Assembly: GCF_020906515.1 (NCBI RefSeq)
Contig: NC_085855.1
Coordinates: 558,001 to 622,000 of the forward strand
Reading direction: 5' to 3'
Length of the DNA stretch: 64,000 nucleotides
DNA from: Vanrija pseudolonga
Taxonomy: Eukaryota; Basidiomycota; Tremellomycetes; Trichosporonales; Trichosporonaceae
The notes beneath the pieces were generated by a model, which worked only from the letters and a program-made list of their open reading frames with translations, was not told where the DNA came from and made no database searches. The translations under genes were made by a program, and so were the position numbers. Every line of letters begins with the position of its first letter. The stretch's first letter is position 1. Below are positions 11,038-22,411 of this stretch, piece by piece.

Positions 11038-12831
11038 ATGACCACCACACCAGCAAAGGACGTCGTGGACGAGACAAAGGACACCAAGGCGGACGCCGAG
11101 GCCAAGCCCGAGCCCGTCGTGCTCACCGTCGAGGATGGTGCGTGCTGCGTTGCTGCTCCGCTGACCCCGCAGAAATCCTCAACTCGATCCAGCTCATCGG
11201 CCGCGCCGTGGCTACCATCGAGCCACGCTTCACTGCGCGCGTGCTCCGCACGCTCACCGGCCTGCGGAAGAAGCTGACCCGCCCGGCGCTCAAGGCGGCG
11301 ATCGAGCGCGCCTTCCCCCGGGGATGTACGTGCCGTCGTCGACTCTCTGTTGCTATCTATGCTGACAGACGCCCAGCCAAGACCGGCCAGGCGCTCATCG
11401 CCGCCCCGATCTTCAGCACCATCAAGGACGGCGAGTCGATGGACGTTGACTCTGCCGCTGCGCCTGCCGCCGACGGCACGGTCGCTGCCGCCGTGAAGAA
11501 GTACACTGCGCCGCTTGATGCTTCGACCAACGACCTGCTGCCGGAGGGCATCGTCTACCTCCGTCTTCTGATCATCCTCGCTGCTCTGGACGCAGGCAAG
11601 GTTGTCGAGGTGAGCTAATACGTCTAGCAAGGTAGCTGACCCCAGGCTGGCGAGTTCGCCCTCGAGACCACCGAGATCATCCAGGCGGCCAACCGCCGAA
11701 CAATGGACCAGATCGCCGCCAAGGTCTACTTCTACCTCGCGCGCAGCTACGAGCTGCAGGACCGTCTCGCCGAGCTCCGCCCGTGAGTGCAGCTGGGTGA
11801 TTTTTGTGCCAAGCTGACCCGTCGCAGTACCCTCCTCGCTGTGCGCCAGACGGCCAAGCTGCGCAAGGACGAGGTCCTCGAGATCACCGTCGTCAACCTC
11901 CTCCTCCGCTCGTACCTCCAGTCAAATCTCTACGACCAGGCCGACAAGCTGCTCTCCAAGATTGAGATGCCCACGTCGTCGAGCTCGGCCCAGACGGCCC
12001 GCTGGCTGTTCTACGTTGCTCGTCTCCGCGCCGTCCAGCTCAACTATGCCGGCGCGGCCGACCTCCTCCTCACGGCTATCAGGCGAGCGCCAAAGGACGA
12101 CGTTGCCCCCGGCTTTGTGCAGATTGTGAGCTAGCTATCCAGTTGACTGCCAGCTGACGCGCAGGTTCACAAGTTCTACATCGTCACCGAGATGCTCACT
12201 GGCCGCATCCCCGACCGCGGCATGTTCCGCAGGCCAGTCCTCCAGCAGGCGCTGTTGCCCTACTTCCAGATTGTGCAGGGTGAGTTGGTGCTGAGTATCG
12301 CTATGGTGACTAGCACTGACATTCTCAGCTGTCCGCGTCGGCGACGTCGCTGCCTTCCAGCGCGCCTTCACCACCCACGAGCAGGCGTTCCTCGCCGACT
12401 CGACCCACTTCCTCATCCTCCGTCTCCGTCACTTCGTCATCCGTACTGCTCTTCGCACCATCACGCTTGCGTACTCGCGCATCTCGCTGCGCGATGTGTG
12501 CCTCAAGCTCGGCCTCGACTCGGAGGAGGACACCGAGTACATTGTGGCCAAGGCGATCAAGGACCGCGTGATTGATGCCACGATCGACCACAAGGGCGGC
12601 TTTATGCAGTCCAAGGCCAAGAAGGAGGTGTACGAGACGGACGAGCCCCAGCAGCAGGTCGCGCAGCGTCTCAAGTATGCGCTGTCGATGCACAACGAGG
12701 CGCTCCAGGGCATGCGCTTTGCGGCCAACATCCACCGCAAGGACCTCGAGACCGCCGCCGACGCGAGGGAACGTGACCGTGAGATTGCCCAGCTCATCCA
12801 GGACACCAAGGACGACCTGGATGAGATCTAG
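11038..12831 (+). CDS. RPN3: 26S proteasome regulatory subunit Rpn3 (PSMD3)
   Basis: A lid subunit of the 19S regulatory particle. Seven exons (11038-11137, 11173-11325, 11377-11609, 11646-11782, 11828-12125, 12165-12279, 12329-12831) join to 512 residues, the usual length. The N-terminus is charged and flexible. The central helical repeats include NDLLPEGIVYLRLLIILAAL. The PCI domain sits near the C-terminus (HFLILRLRHFVIRTALRTIT, then ISLRDVCLKLGL), followed by the Rpn3-type tail GFMQSKAKKEVYET. The start ATG lies in CCACAATGACC context. All introns are 35-51 bases. Two other proteasome genes, PAC4-like and RPN11, lie within 31 kb. Confidence 0.93.
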
Positions 12832-12956
12832 AAGCAGCAGCAGCAGCCGGTAGTAGTATATGCATTATGTCAAGTGAGATGAGGCTATGGGGAGATGGGA
12901 CCGAGTCGGAGAGGAGTCCTGAGTCGGCGACGACGATGGTCGGGTCCGGCCACGCA

Positions 12957-14478
12957 CTAGTCGCTGTCGATGGGTGTGCCAGCCGCGGCGGCAGCCTCAC
13001 GCTCCAGCCGCTCCTTCTCCTCGCGCTCCTCCATCTCGACGACCTCAATATCAAGGGGGTAGGTCAGGATCGCCGCAATACCAGTGAGGAGGTTGAGCTG
13101 GACGCCGCTCTCGTGCATCGACGAGAAGATGATGGCCTCGCCGCCGCGCGCGCGCACGTCGTCGACCATCTGGACATACTTGTTGCGCTTGGCTGGGTCG
13201 GCGGCGCGGAACAGGTCGTCGGAGATGAGCAGCGTGCCGACCGCGCCGCGGTCGACAGCTAGCGCGACGTGCTCGGGGCCGTACCATGCGCGCAGCTCGT
13301 CGGACGCCAGCATCTTGTGGAACCTGGGCGGGCGTCAGCTGTGCGTACTTGTAGGACAGCTCAACGAACTTGTCCAGGGCCAGGCCCTCGCGCGCAAACT
13401 TCGCTCCTTGCAACATGCGCGCCACGCCCGGGTCGCGCAGCGCCTCGACGAGCGAGTGCACGTGCGGCGTGTTCGAGTGCACCTTGACCCATTTTGGGCG
13501 GCTGGCGAGCAGCGCCTTGTTGTTTGTCTCGGTCGCCTGCTGGAAGATGTAGTCGTAGAGCTGGGGCGTGGGCGTGAGCGTGCTGGCGACCTCTGCGAGT
13601 GACAGCACTTACCGTGTCCTTTGTGAAGCCTGGCGAGGCGATCACCACCGCCTTGAGCGACTCGAAGGGTATCAAGCGCAGGATGGCCTGGTACGTCGTC
13701 TGGAGGAAGTTTGCCATTGCCTGGCGCGTTAGCCTCGCCAGTTGCCCCCGCCTCAACCCACCTTGTCGTGCGCCGACGTGCCGCTCCGCTTACGCGGCAC
13801 GGCGCAGTCTATCCTCTGGCGCACGAGCGTCATGTGCTCGGACAGGAGGCAGATGGCCGCGGTCCCCTCGCCGCAGACGACGGCGCCGATCTCCGCGCCG
13901 CGGCCCTCGCGCGTGCTCTCTGCGATGCGGTCGAGCGCGACCGAGTCCCAGCCGGTCGCCTTCGTCAGGCGGAACTTGCGCCCCTCTGCGTTGTGTCGTT
14001 AGAACGCAGGCAACACCAACCCCCGGCCCGACCCACTCTCAAGCTCCAGCGTGTGGTACGCGCCCACGCGCACATAGTCGTTCGCCTCGGTCACCTGGCC
14101 TGTGATGCTCATGACCGCGCGCGCCTCGCTCTTGTCCCCGTTCGTCTCGGTCGACGCGGCCGCACTGAACATTGTCTGGCAGGTTAGCGACGGCCGCGCT
14201 CGCCACCCAACCCACCTTGCGGACAATGATGGTCAGATTCAGCTGCACGCGGAACGACGTCGTCGTGCCCGTGCTGCTCTGCGTGTGCACCTTGCGGTCC
14301 GTCTTGGCCTGCACCTCGTCCCCCTCCGAGATGAGGTTGTACACGTGCCACATGTCCTCCTCGTCCTCGGGGAGGAGGACGACGGAGCCCTGGGGAGAGT
14401 GAGCGGGGTTGCAGCTAATGAATGACCGCGCGCACGTACCGACCCGTCCTTCTCGATGTTCTTGCTGATGAGCTTCAT
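12957..14478 (-). CDS. DOM34: Pelota/Dom34 ribosome-rescue factor
   Basis: An eRF1 paralogue that enters the empty A site of stalled ribosomes with Hbs1 and promotes no-go and nonstop decay. Read on the minus strand, exons are 14478-14440, 14389-14216, 14175-14037, 13985-13762, 13720-13613, 13560-13370 and 13323-12957, giving 413 residues. The N-terminus [20 protein letters not shown] and the following [13 protein letters not shown] are diagnostic of the Pelota Sm-like domain. The central domain lacks the GGQ motif of true release factors, as expected. The C-terminal domain contains [20 protein letters not shown] and ends in an acidic tail. The sixth intron uses a weaker GTTCGT donor; without that splice the LDKFHKML junction is lost. 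It converges on RPN3. Confidence 0.92.
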
Positions 14479-14770
14479 CGCGTCTCTGTGGTGCGTCTAG
14501 GTCCTGGTTTATAATCTACGCAGCGTCATTCAAACGTCGTGTGAAGAAAGACGAGAGTTCTGTCGAGATGGAAGCAGCGCAGGTGCAGACTTTTGCCGCC
14601 CCCGGGTTTCATGACGTCGGGTCCAAATACGAGCCCGACGCCAACTCGACGCCCATCACAACGCCCCGCGTTTCAGTGGCAAAATGGTGGCAGGTTACAG
14701 CACACGGATCGCCCAATGCAAATGCGTACACTCTCATCAAGGTCATGCAGTATGAAGTGGTTGGTATTAT

Positions 14771-15843
14771 CTAGTCCCAGCTAAAGTCGTCGTGGTCGTC
14801 GCCCTTTCCTTTGCCCGCGGCTGCTTTTGTCCCAGGCCCGCCGTTACCAGCACGGGGGGCCGACGACGAGGATGATGCCGACGGCGCCGCAGCAGCGTCG
14901 ACATGCTCGTCAACATCGTGCAGATCCAGGTCGATATCGTCGGCCTGCGACGCGACCTGCGGCCCACCGCCCGACCGCGCTTCCCGTGCGCGATGGGCGC
15001 GCGACGTGAGCGGCAGCGAGTGGTAGCTCGAGTTGCGCAGGTGCGCCGCGTACGAGTAGAGCACGACGATGAAGTAGACCTGGAGGTCAGCTGAGGACTG
15101 GCGAATGCCTAGCTCACCTTGAGGAGGAACCCGATCAGCGTCACACCGACGGCGTATCCCTTCTCCTCGGCCCACACCCTGTTGGCGAGTGCGGCTGCAG
15201 CGTCTGAATGTGCGCCAAGCGGCTCGGTCTCGTTACGGCTCAGCGCGAGGTTGAAAATGTCCTTTTGCGCTTGCGAGTTGAGCTCGCGCTTGCCGTCGTG
15301 CTTGACCTCGTACCAATACCGGTAGTAGAAGATGTAGTGGAAGAGCGTCTGGATGAGGTGGTCGGCGAGGTAGATGTGGGCTGCGAGGAGGACGCGGTAC
15401 GCCGTTTCCTGCGACGTGAGCGCGTGCATGCAGATTGGGACGCTGGCTGCACCACCGCGCTGCAACTTACCGACTTGATGGCCCGCAGTGCCCACGCAAA
15501 CACGATGAGCGTGATCACAGAGTAGGCGTAGAACAGGAACTGGGAAAGAGTGCCTACTCCGAGGACGAGCATGATCAGGCCGTACACGCCGGCGACCTTG
15601 TTAATCAACTGGTAGGGTCAGTAAGCAGCTCATGTACCGCACAGGAAGCGCTGCGGAGGGCAACTGACGGCAAAGAGAATGATAATTTCGCAGCCTGGAG
15701 AACGTCAGCTCGAGCTCGAGTTCTACACCGCCGGCGCCACGCGTTGTCGCTCCACAGCCGCACTCACCAAGCTTGATGTCGAGCAGGCCGAGGAACGTGG
15801 CCACGACGGCATCTGGCTGGAAACGGCGCACGCTGAGCCGCAT
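14771..15843 (-). CDS. KEI1: Inositolphosphorylceramide synthase regulatory subunit Kei1
   Basis: Kei1 is the Golgi partner of Aur1, needed for activity and localisation of inositolphosphorylceramide synthase. Exons on the minus strand are 15843-15768, 15694-15669, 15608-15471, 15408-15118 and 15079-14771, giving 279 residues. The family signature is the N-terminal FLGLLDIKLG followed by hydrophobic INKVAGVYGLI; there are about four membrane segments (the last near VTLIGFLLKVYFIVVLYSY). The C-terminal 90 residues are cytosolic-looking, Asp/Ala/Gly-rich and disordered. The assignment rests on recalled family motifs. Upstream in-frame ATGs are absent, so 15843 is the natural start. Confidence 0.8.
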
Positions 15844-16394
15844 CCTTGGTCTAGTGGTGATGGGTGTCGTTCGTTGTTGATGGGAGTGAGGGAGAGATGA
15901 TGACGAGGCGAGGGTTGCTGATGCCGACGGCGGCGGCTGCACCGACTTGCAGTGTGGTCCTGTGGTCCTGGCTGGGCTGCGCACTTTCGAGCACATCTGC
16001 CGCACCAACAACTACGTACGACGGCATCTTGGCAGAACGCGCAGGCTCAACCATCAGGGCAAGAGGGGTCGTGCCTGGGGAGTTTAGGCGTGATAACCTA
16101 GCCCACGCCTACCTCAAAGACGCCTATCCCACCGCCACCAACACGTGGCTGGAAATTCAACGAAATTCTATAATGCCGAATGTGAGCCAACATTTTGGAC
16201 GCGGATCCGTACAGTGAGCTGAGTCGGTTTGGCTGGGCGGAGCCGTGGGTGACTCCTGGCTGGCAGGTTGGCAGGCCTCACTGGCTCTGTGTGGTTGCTG
16301 CTCCCTGGTCGTCCGCCGCCAGTCGCTCGCTCGCTCGCTGCTCATTGCTACATCTACACACCCATCTACCACCTCTTCTCATCCAGCAACAAAA
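15844..16394. promoter_or_regulatory. Divergent promoter between KEI1 and RPS3
   Basis: About 550 bases shared by two genes pointing away from each other. Contains a CGCTCGCT repeat tract (16325-16345) and CT-rich sequence leading into the RPS3 start. No gene seen. Confidence 0.45.
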
Positions 16395-17364
16395 ATGGCT
16401 TCGACCACCCAGATCTCCAAGAAGAGGAAGTTTGTCGCCGACGGTGTCTTCCAGGCCGAGCTCGGCGAGTTCTTGTGCGTTCAACAACGGCGGCTCAAAA
16501 CTCGAGGACACGAATCCCAACGACTTGTCGAAAAAACGTCGTGCCCAGGCGCGTGCGACAAAGTAGACAAGGCGGAGGGGAAACGGTTGTCCTCGAGGAG
16601 CGCAACAGGTCATGGTCTCCAGCTAACCCCCACACAGCACTCGCGAGCTCGCCGAGGAGGGCTACTCGGGCTGCGAGGTCCGTGTCACCCACGCCCGCAC
16701 CGAGATCATCATCCGTGCCACCCACACCCAGGAGGTCCTCGGCCACCAGGGTCGCCGTATCCGTGAGCTCAAGGCTCTCGTTGAGAAGCGTTTCAAGTTC
16801 CCCGAGAACTCGCTCGAGCTCTACGCCGAGAAGGTCCAGTACCGCGGTCTTTCGGCCGTCGCCCAGGCCGAGTCGCTCCGCTACAAGCTCCTCGGTGGTC
16901 TTGCCATGCGTCGGTGAGTAGGCTGGGACACCACGATTGCGACAACCTTCTGACTCTGCAGTGCCTGCTACGGTGTCCTCCGTTACGTTATGGAGTCGGG
17001 CGCCAAGGGTTGCGAGGTCGTTGTCTCGGGCAAGCTCCGTGCTGCTCGTGCCAAGTCGATGAAGTTCACCGACGGCTTCATGATCCACTCGGGTCAGCCC
17101 TCGATCGACTTTGTTGACTACGCTGTCCGCCACGTCCTCCTCCGCCAGGGTGTGCTCGGCATCAAGGTCAAGATCATGCGCCCCCACGACGCCGCTGGTC
17201 TCCAGGGCCCCTCGCACCCTCTCCCCGACGCCGTCACCCTTGTCGAGCCCAAGCCCGAGGCTCCCATCGAGACCCGCTCGGAGCACAAGGAGCCCGTCGT
17301 CCAGGCCGTCCCCGCCCCCGCTGCCCCCGCCGCCGAGCAGCCCGCCGAGGCCGCTGCCTTCTAA
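16395..17364 (+). CDS. RPS3: 40S ribosomal protein S3 (uS3)
   Basis: A small-subunit protein at the mRNA entry channel. Three exons (16395-16474, 16638-16913, 16962-17364) give 252 residues. After [20 protein letters not shown] comes the KH domain ([37 protein letters not shown]). The C-terminal S3 domain holds [20 protein letters not shown] and [20 protein letters not shown], and the tail is an Ala/Pro/Glu-rich extension. The first intron is 163 bases, long for this window, as is common in ribosomal protein genes; I looked for C/D or H/ACA snoRNA boxes in it and saw none. Confidence 0.97.
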
Positions 17365-17913
17365 GCAAGCGCATCGGATAGCTTGTACTATACCGGGATG
17401 GATCCCTTCATTGCACGGTGCGGGTTTTGGTGCGGCTGGCGTGTCGCGTCTGAGAGTGGCAATGGTGTGCTGTGGGGTGTGGTTGTCTACTGACTGTTGA
17501 CTGACTGCTCGGGTCCGGCGTGTCAATTGTGCTGAAGCCTAGGTGGCCATGGAAGATGGTGCATCGTGTTGCCAAGTACGGATCCGCGTTCCTCTGTGGC
17601 ACTTCAAATTCGACTCTGGGTCGCCGTCGAATCACACAACCTTTGCCCAAGCGCCCAAGCCCAATACACAAAATCCACTCAACAAACTTGCAGCAGCGAC
17701 CGGAAACGCGAGCACGGCGCCCTGCAGATACTGGACCCGAGGCATTGAGGGCCAGCGGAGTCAACCAGCGCCAGATCCGATCAACGCGCAACAGTGCCGC
17801 AAACGCCACTCAGAACCGCAATGACATGACATTACCAGAATGCTCTGCCGACAAGGAACCCATGACTTCTAACCAAGTCTCTATTCTCTATTTAGCACAA
17901 CCCCACACCCAGC
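17365..17913. other. Convergent intergenic region, 3' UTRs
   Basis: About 550 bases between the stops of RPS3 and the DUF2156 gene. No coding signal or repeat recognised. It should hold both 3' UTRs. Confidence 0.4.
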
Positions 17914-19119
17914 CTACACCCTCGCCAGCGTCATAGCAAGCGGATTCGGCAGCCCCACGAGCGCCTTGGGCGGCTGGCGCGCTGTCGCCTGCCTTGGCGG
18001 GGGCGAGAAGCGCGACAGGCTCACCAGCCCGACGACGGACGACACGAACGCAGCAGAGCTCAGGTACGTGCGGCCGACGGTGCCCCCCGCGACGGGGGTA
18101 CATACTGTCCCGAACGGTGTGTTGCGCGTCCTGCGGAGCCGCTTCGGCGCCGGTGGTGGGGAGCACACGCCGTCGCCCGCCGCGCGCAGGTTGAACGCCT
18201 TCATGACCGCCGAGACTTGGCGGAAGCCGAACACTGGCGGGTCGAAGCACAGCCACACGGCGTTGGCGTGCGGGTGTGGCGCTGGCGCCGCGCAGCCGGC
18301 CGGCTCGCCGAGCTTGAAGTGCCGCGTCACGCGGGCGTGTGTGCGCCGAGCGGGCGCGGTCGCGCTGATCGCCGCGCTGTGGTCCGCTGGCGCGGGGCCA
18401 AACGTCGCCCGCGGGACGCCGAGCGAGGCCAGGTGGTCCAGTGTGCGCGCCACGAGCAGCTCGGCGGTCCCGTTCCGCGCGTCCGAGGGCGAGACGAGGA
18501 CGTGCTCGAGGAGGTAGCCCTGCTGCGGGGACAGCTGGAGCATCGCGACAAGGCCGACGACGGCGCCGTCGCTGCGCGTCGCGTACAGCCAGCTACGGAG
18601 CGGGCCGGAGGGAAACAGGTCGGCGGGGTGGGCGGGGCCGAGGCATTCATTGGCGAGGGCGGTGAGGCGGGCCTCGAGGCCGGCGTCGCGAGTGCTCCCA
18701 GCAGCAGAGTACACGCCCACGTCGAGCGCGCCACTTGCGCGCCGGAGCCGACTGCGCAGCTCCTTGCCCCTGCCCCCGCCGAGGAAGTAATCGCGCGTAT
18801 CGAGCACGAGCTCGCTCCCAAAGCTCATGACGCCCATGCCCGCCCCAGCGGCGGCATCGGCAAAAGAAGCAGTGGTGAGCGCGTACACCGTGTCCCAGTT
18901 GTTCTGCTGGCAGAAGGCGCGGAACTCGGCCGTCACGGCCTGCTGCTGGGCAGCGGGGCACAGCGGGTCGCCGAGCGCCACGGCGCAGCCCCATGCCCTG
19001 CGGTACGAGATACGGCTTGTGCCGTCGGATGCGGTCCACACGGTCGTCGACTCGAGCGGCGCGGACGAAGCGCTGGTCGCGTGCGGGGGCTGCTGTTTGG
19101 CTTGCTGCGCCGGGGACAT
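17914..19119 (-). CDS. Stand-alone DUF2156 (LPG-synthase C-terminal-like) protein, candidate tRNA-dependent aminoacyl-lipid transferase
   Basis: A single-exon gene of 401 residues from an ATG in strong CCCCACCATGTC context; an in-frame ATG at 19215 would add 32 residues. The body matches the double-GNAT fold of DUF2156: AWGCAVALGDPLC, then FRAFCQQNNWDTVYALTTAS, then GSELVLDTRDYFLGGGRGKE followed by LRSRLRRASG, the region that in bacterial MprF-type enzymes binds the aminoacyl end. The second half has YLLEHVLVSP and, at the C-terminus, HANAVWLCFDPPVFGFRQ. Known fungal DUF2156 proteins transfer aspartate or glycine from tRNA to ergosterol (ErdS as a fusion with an Asp-tRNA synthetase, ErgS free-standing). 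No synthetase domain is fused here, so an ErgS-like or other role is inferred. No signal peptide. Confidence 0.75.
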   Translation of the reverse strand: MSPAQQAKQQPPHATSASSAPLESTTVWTASDGTSRISYRRAWGCAVALGDPLCPAAQQQAVTAEFRAFCQQNNWDTVYALTTASFADAAAGAGMGVMSFGSELVLDTRDYFLGGGRGKELRSRLRRASGALDVGVYSAAGSTRDAGLEARLTALANECLGPAHPADLFPSGPLRSWLYATRSDGAVVGLVAMLQLSPQQGYLLEHVLVSPSDARNGTAELLVARTLDHLASLGVPRATFGPAPADHSAAISATAPARRTHARVTRHFKLGEPAGCAAPAPHPHANAVWLCFDPPVFGFRQVSAVMKAFNLRAAGDGVCSPPPAPKRLRRTRNTPFGTVCTPVAGGTVGRTYLSSAAFVSSVVGLVSLSRFSPPPRQATARQPPKALVGLPNPLAMTLARV

Positions 19120-20116
19120 GGTGGGGGCATCTATCGGTGTGGTTGGGCTGGTTGGGCTGGGCGAGCGGCTGGGTGCTGGCGAGTTATAGCGAACGAGCGC
19201 TTGCACAATCCGCATTGCCCATTTCTGCGTGCTTGTCTTGTCGCTGGCGCAAGCGGTGGATCTGAGACGCAAGGCGTCGTAGTGCAGCCTGCTACAGAAC
19301 GCGTCGAGGCCGTGCGCCACTAGTGGTGCAGGGCACGGCGTGGTGCCTCTAATCAGCAGTACATCCTAGCTCCACCGAGGAATCGGCTCGAGCGACAGCA
19401 CATACCGCAGGACACCACGCGTGCGGGCGCCGGCGCCGCCTGAGCTGTGGCATGCACCGCCGCCCGCCCCGACCGGCCGCGCGCCGCGGAGCGGTGCAGC
19501 AGTCGCACACGCCGAGCGCCGAGCGATCGATCGGGGCAAGCAAGCAAGCAATCTCTGCTCCATTCCACATCGCTATATGTCGCTAGTGCGCCCAGCACGG
19601 CACACAGGCGTCGTTATCTTGGCCTCGAGCCGGCGAAGCGGTGCCACCGGCGCGTTCTGGCCATGATGAAGGGGTGACGTTGTCGACATCTGCGTCCGCC
19701 ACAGACACTGCCTCGTGGAGAGTTGGGGTTCGCCCAGTCTTTCCTTATTTATGCGACTTTGTTTATGTTATTTAGGTGCTCTCTCGGCCGCCGTGTCGTC
19801 CATGGCTGGCTACGGACTCCGGGCTGTCTCGGTATCACGGCGTCGATGGCATCGGGTCGTGACTGCGATCGCTGCAACCAACCAATCTGCCACCAAAAAG
19901 TCGCCAGATCGCCTCGCTCGTGTATCGCTTATTCGACCCTCCATATAGCCACATGCTGGCGGAAACAAATCCCTCCGCTCCCCAAGGCACGCCGGCCCAC
20001 AAGCTCGGCGTCACGACGTCACGTTAGCGGTGTGCGCCATTCACGGCCACCTTTCCGCCACCACCAAGTTGTCACGATAACAATCAATAACTTCCACTTC
20101 ACCCCCCCATCACACA
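19120..20116. promoter_or_regulatory. Divergent intergenic region, DUF2156 gene and seipin
   Basis: About 1 kb. GGCTGGTTGGGCTGG-type repeats lie near 19140-19170. A GACGTCACG CRE-like site lies near 20016 on the seipin side. No gene recognised. Confidence 0.4.
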
Positions 20117-21858
20117 ATGCCCATAGCGGCGCGCACATCTGGCCGCCGCGTCGCGTCCTACAACACTGGCGGCGGCGGCGGCAGCGGGGCAGGCGGACAG
20201 GCATCACGCCGCGCCCTCGCCCGCGACCACAGCCGCTACACTACTGCTCAAACCAAGCCGGCCAACTCGGACTTTGTAGAGTTCCTACACCACCTGCTAG
20301 ACATTCTCTTCACACCGTGGGTGCTCAGCTGGGAAGCCCGCTTACCCACCAGCATAACGTATCCCCTCCGCCAGCTGCGCAACCTCGTCACGTCGCCCCT
20401 GACCATCACGGTGGTGATCAAGGCGCTGCTCCTCATCATTGTCATTGTCGCGTCGGCCGGCTTCTCCTTCCTTGCCGTCGGCGCGTTCTGGTGGTCATGG
20501 GGAACAGGCGGCAACGTCGAGGTCGAGGGCTGGCTCATATACGGCTCGCGTACCCAGCGCATGCCGCACGCCGTGCTCCAGCTCCCACACGACCGCTTCC
20601 AGGAGGACCTGCCCTACGATGTGCAGGTCGAGCTCGAACTCGTGCGCCCGTCTGCCCGCGCCGAGGAGACGGGTACGTACGGACGCGTAACGCTGTCCTG
20701 GCCCAAACACTGACGTTCCCAGGCAACTTTATGGTCACACTCGAGCTCCGCTCTCAGCGCTCACCACCCACGGTCATTCTTCATGCTGCACAGCCGGTAA
20801 GCAGCAAGACGTTTGCACCGAAACCGCACTGACCACGGCGTCCGCACAGTCGCTCCCCCCTCCACCACTCGAGGCAGCGATGCTGTCGCTCCCCTCGTTC
20901 CCTACCTACCTCCTGCCCCCGTGCATCATCCCGTGGCCATTCCGCGGCCTGTGCCCGTCGCGAATCCTCGGCTATGCGGATACCCCTAATGCAAAGATCA
21001 AGGAGAGGAGGCGACGCAGTTCGTCGCCGGCCAACGGCAAGGAGGTCGTCTTGCTCACAAAGGAGCTCGTCGATGCGGTCGTCATCAACCCGGGACGGGG
21101 CGACCTGACTATTGGGTCGGCTTTCGTCAGCATTGGTGAGTGCGGGAAGTGGGGTACTACCCCTGCCGAGGCTGCGGCTCCTCCCACGCGCACCCGCTCA
21201 CACAACCGCAGGTCGTGAAGACACGTCGCCAGAGAGCGACCAGGCATCTCGGTACTATCGCGAGGTGCGCACCACCGGCTGGGTCGTGGTGCGCTTCGTC
21301 CCACATCCGACTGGGATCCGTTGGCTCCTCACTTCCAACCCTATCCCGCCGCTCATTATCCTGCCGCCATTGTCGCTTGGCCTCGCCATCACATCTGCGG
21401 TCATCGGCTTCATCATCATCTCAGTCCTTACTCGCCGATCCGCAGCCTCATCGACGACCAAAGACGCCGTCAAGCCACGGTCACCGTCGCGGAGCGAGAC
21501 GCCGAAGGCGCCTACCCCGGCCAGGCGGACCAACTTTGCCGACATTCCCGTGGCCAGCGGGTCGAGTCCGCGTGGGGCACGAGACGAGGCGTGGGAGGAG
21601 ATTGAGAACAGGCGCTGGTCCGGCCCTGGAGAGCGCGTCGAGTTTGTAGTAAGTCGATGAGTCGTGGCAGAGAGGGCGGGGCGTGTTGTTGACACACTGC
21701 AGCAGTCCGAGGTGTTTGATGAGAGCGACCCGGCGTCGCATCCGGCAACCGAGGCGACTGTGACCGAGTCGGGAACTGGGACTGTGGCGGGGTCTGTGAC
21801 TGAGCGCGAGTCTGAGACTGAGAACGGGGACGACACGGAGAGCTGGGAGAGTAGTTGA
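20117..21858 (+). CDS. Seipin, lipid-droplet biogenesis protein
   Basis: An ER membrane protein at ER-lipid droplet contacts. Five exons (20117-20672, 20723-20796, 20850-21135, 21212-21648, 21703-21858) give 502 residues. The first membrane segment follows a Gly/Arg-rich cytosolic N-terminus (SPLTITVVIKALLLIIVIVA). The luminal beta-sandwich includes LPYDVQVELELVRPSARAEE and GNFMVTLELRSQ, the typical seipin core. A second membrane segment (LIILPPLSLGLAITSAVIGF) precedes a long Ser/Glu/Thr-rich cytosolic tail. The final acceptor is a CAGCAG tandem site (21697-21705), so two isoforms differing by one Gln are possible. The symbol is left empty because naming of fungal seipins varies. Confidence 0.88.
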
Positions 21859-22087
21859 GTAATTGCTACGACGACGAATCGTTACGCCTGTAATGCAACG
21901 GATACATTGGATACATTTCCACGTATATGAGACAATGGTATGCCGGGGAAGGGTGTGTGTGTGTCACAGGTCCAGAGAGATAGGTCCCAGAAGAGGTGAG
22001 AACGGATGCGGGCGGCGGGGGCGCGTGGTGGCAGAGGTGCAAGGTGTATGGCTGCCGTCTCTGCCATCACAGGTGCGCAAGATGCAT

Positions 22088-22411
22088 CTACTGGTCGATC
22101 TTGCGGTAGAAGAAGGAACTTGAGACGGCAAAGCCGCTGGCAAACTGGGAGGTTAGCGCGGCTCGGAAGCGACAACCTACAGCAAAGACGTTGTCGCCGA
22201 TGGCGAGGTAGCTGTCGAGGAGGTTACGGATCGTCGCGTCCTTGAACCGGCGGGTGTTGAAGCTGCGCGGGGGGTGGGGCTAGTGCTGGCGTCTTGTCTC
22301 TGATCGCAGCACCGTCGCAACTCACTGGTATCCCGTGGACCGGGCGATGCCGGCGAGGAGGGTCGAGATGGCGACGAGGTCGATCGCGAGGCGGGTGAGC
22401 TTGCCGAACAT
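22088..22411 (-). CDS. Small DUF1748 protein (Mco10/YOR020W-A-like)
   Basis: Three exons on the minus strand (22411-22326, 22262-22181, 22144-22088) give 74 residues, the expected length. It starts MFGKLTRLAIDLVAISTLLA with an N-terminal membrane helix, then ARSTGYHFNTRRF and IRNLLDSYLAIGDNVF, matching the family pattern (S-T-G then a NL.DKYL.. segment). The yeast relative is a mitochondrial protein that associates with ATP synthase. The short exons make it easy to miss, as no single frame exceeds about 30 of its codons. Confidence 0.85.

Noticed and set aside
16475-16637. Intronic snoRNA in RPS3
   Set aside because: No C/D boxes or H/ACA hinge seen in the 163-base intron.
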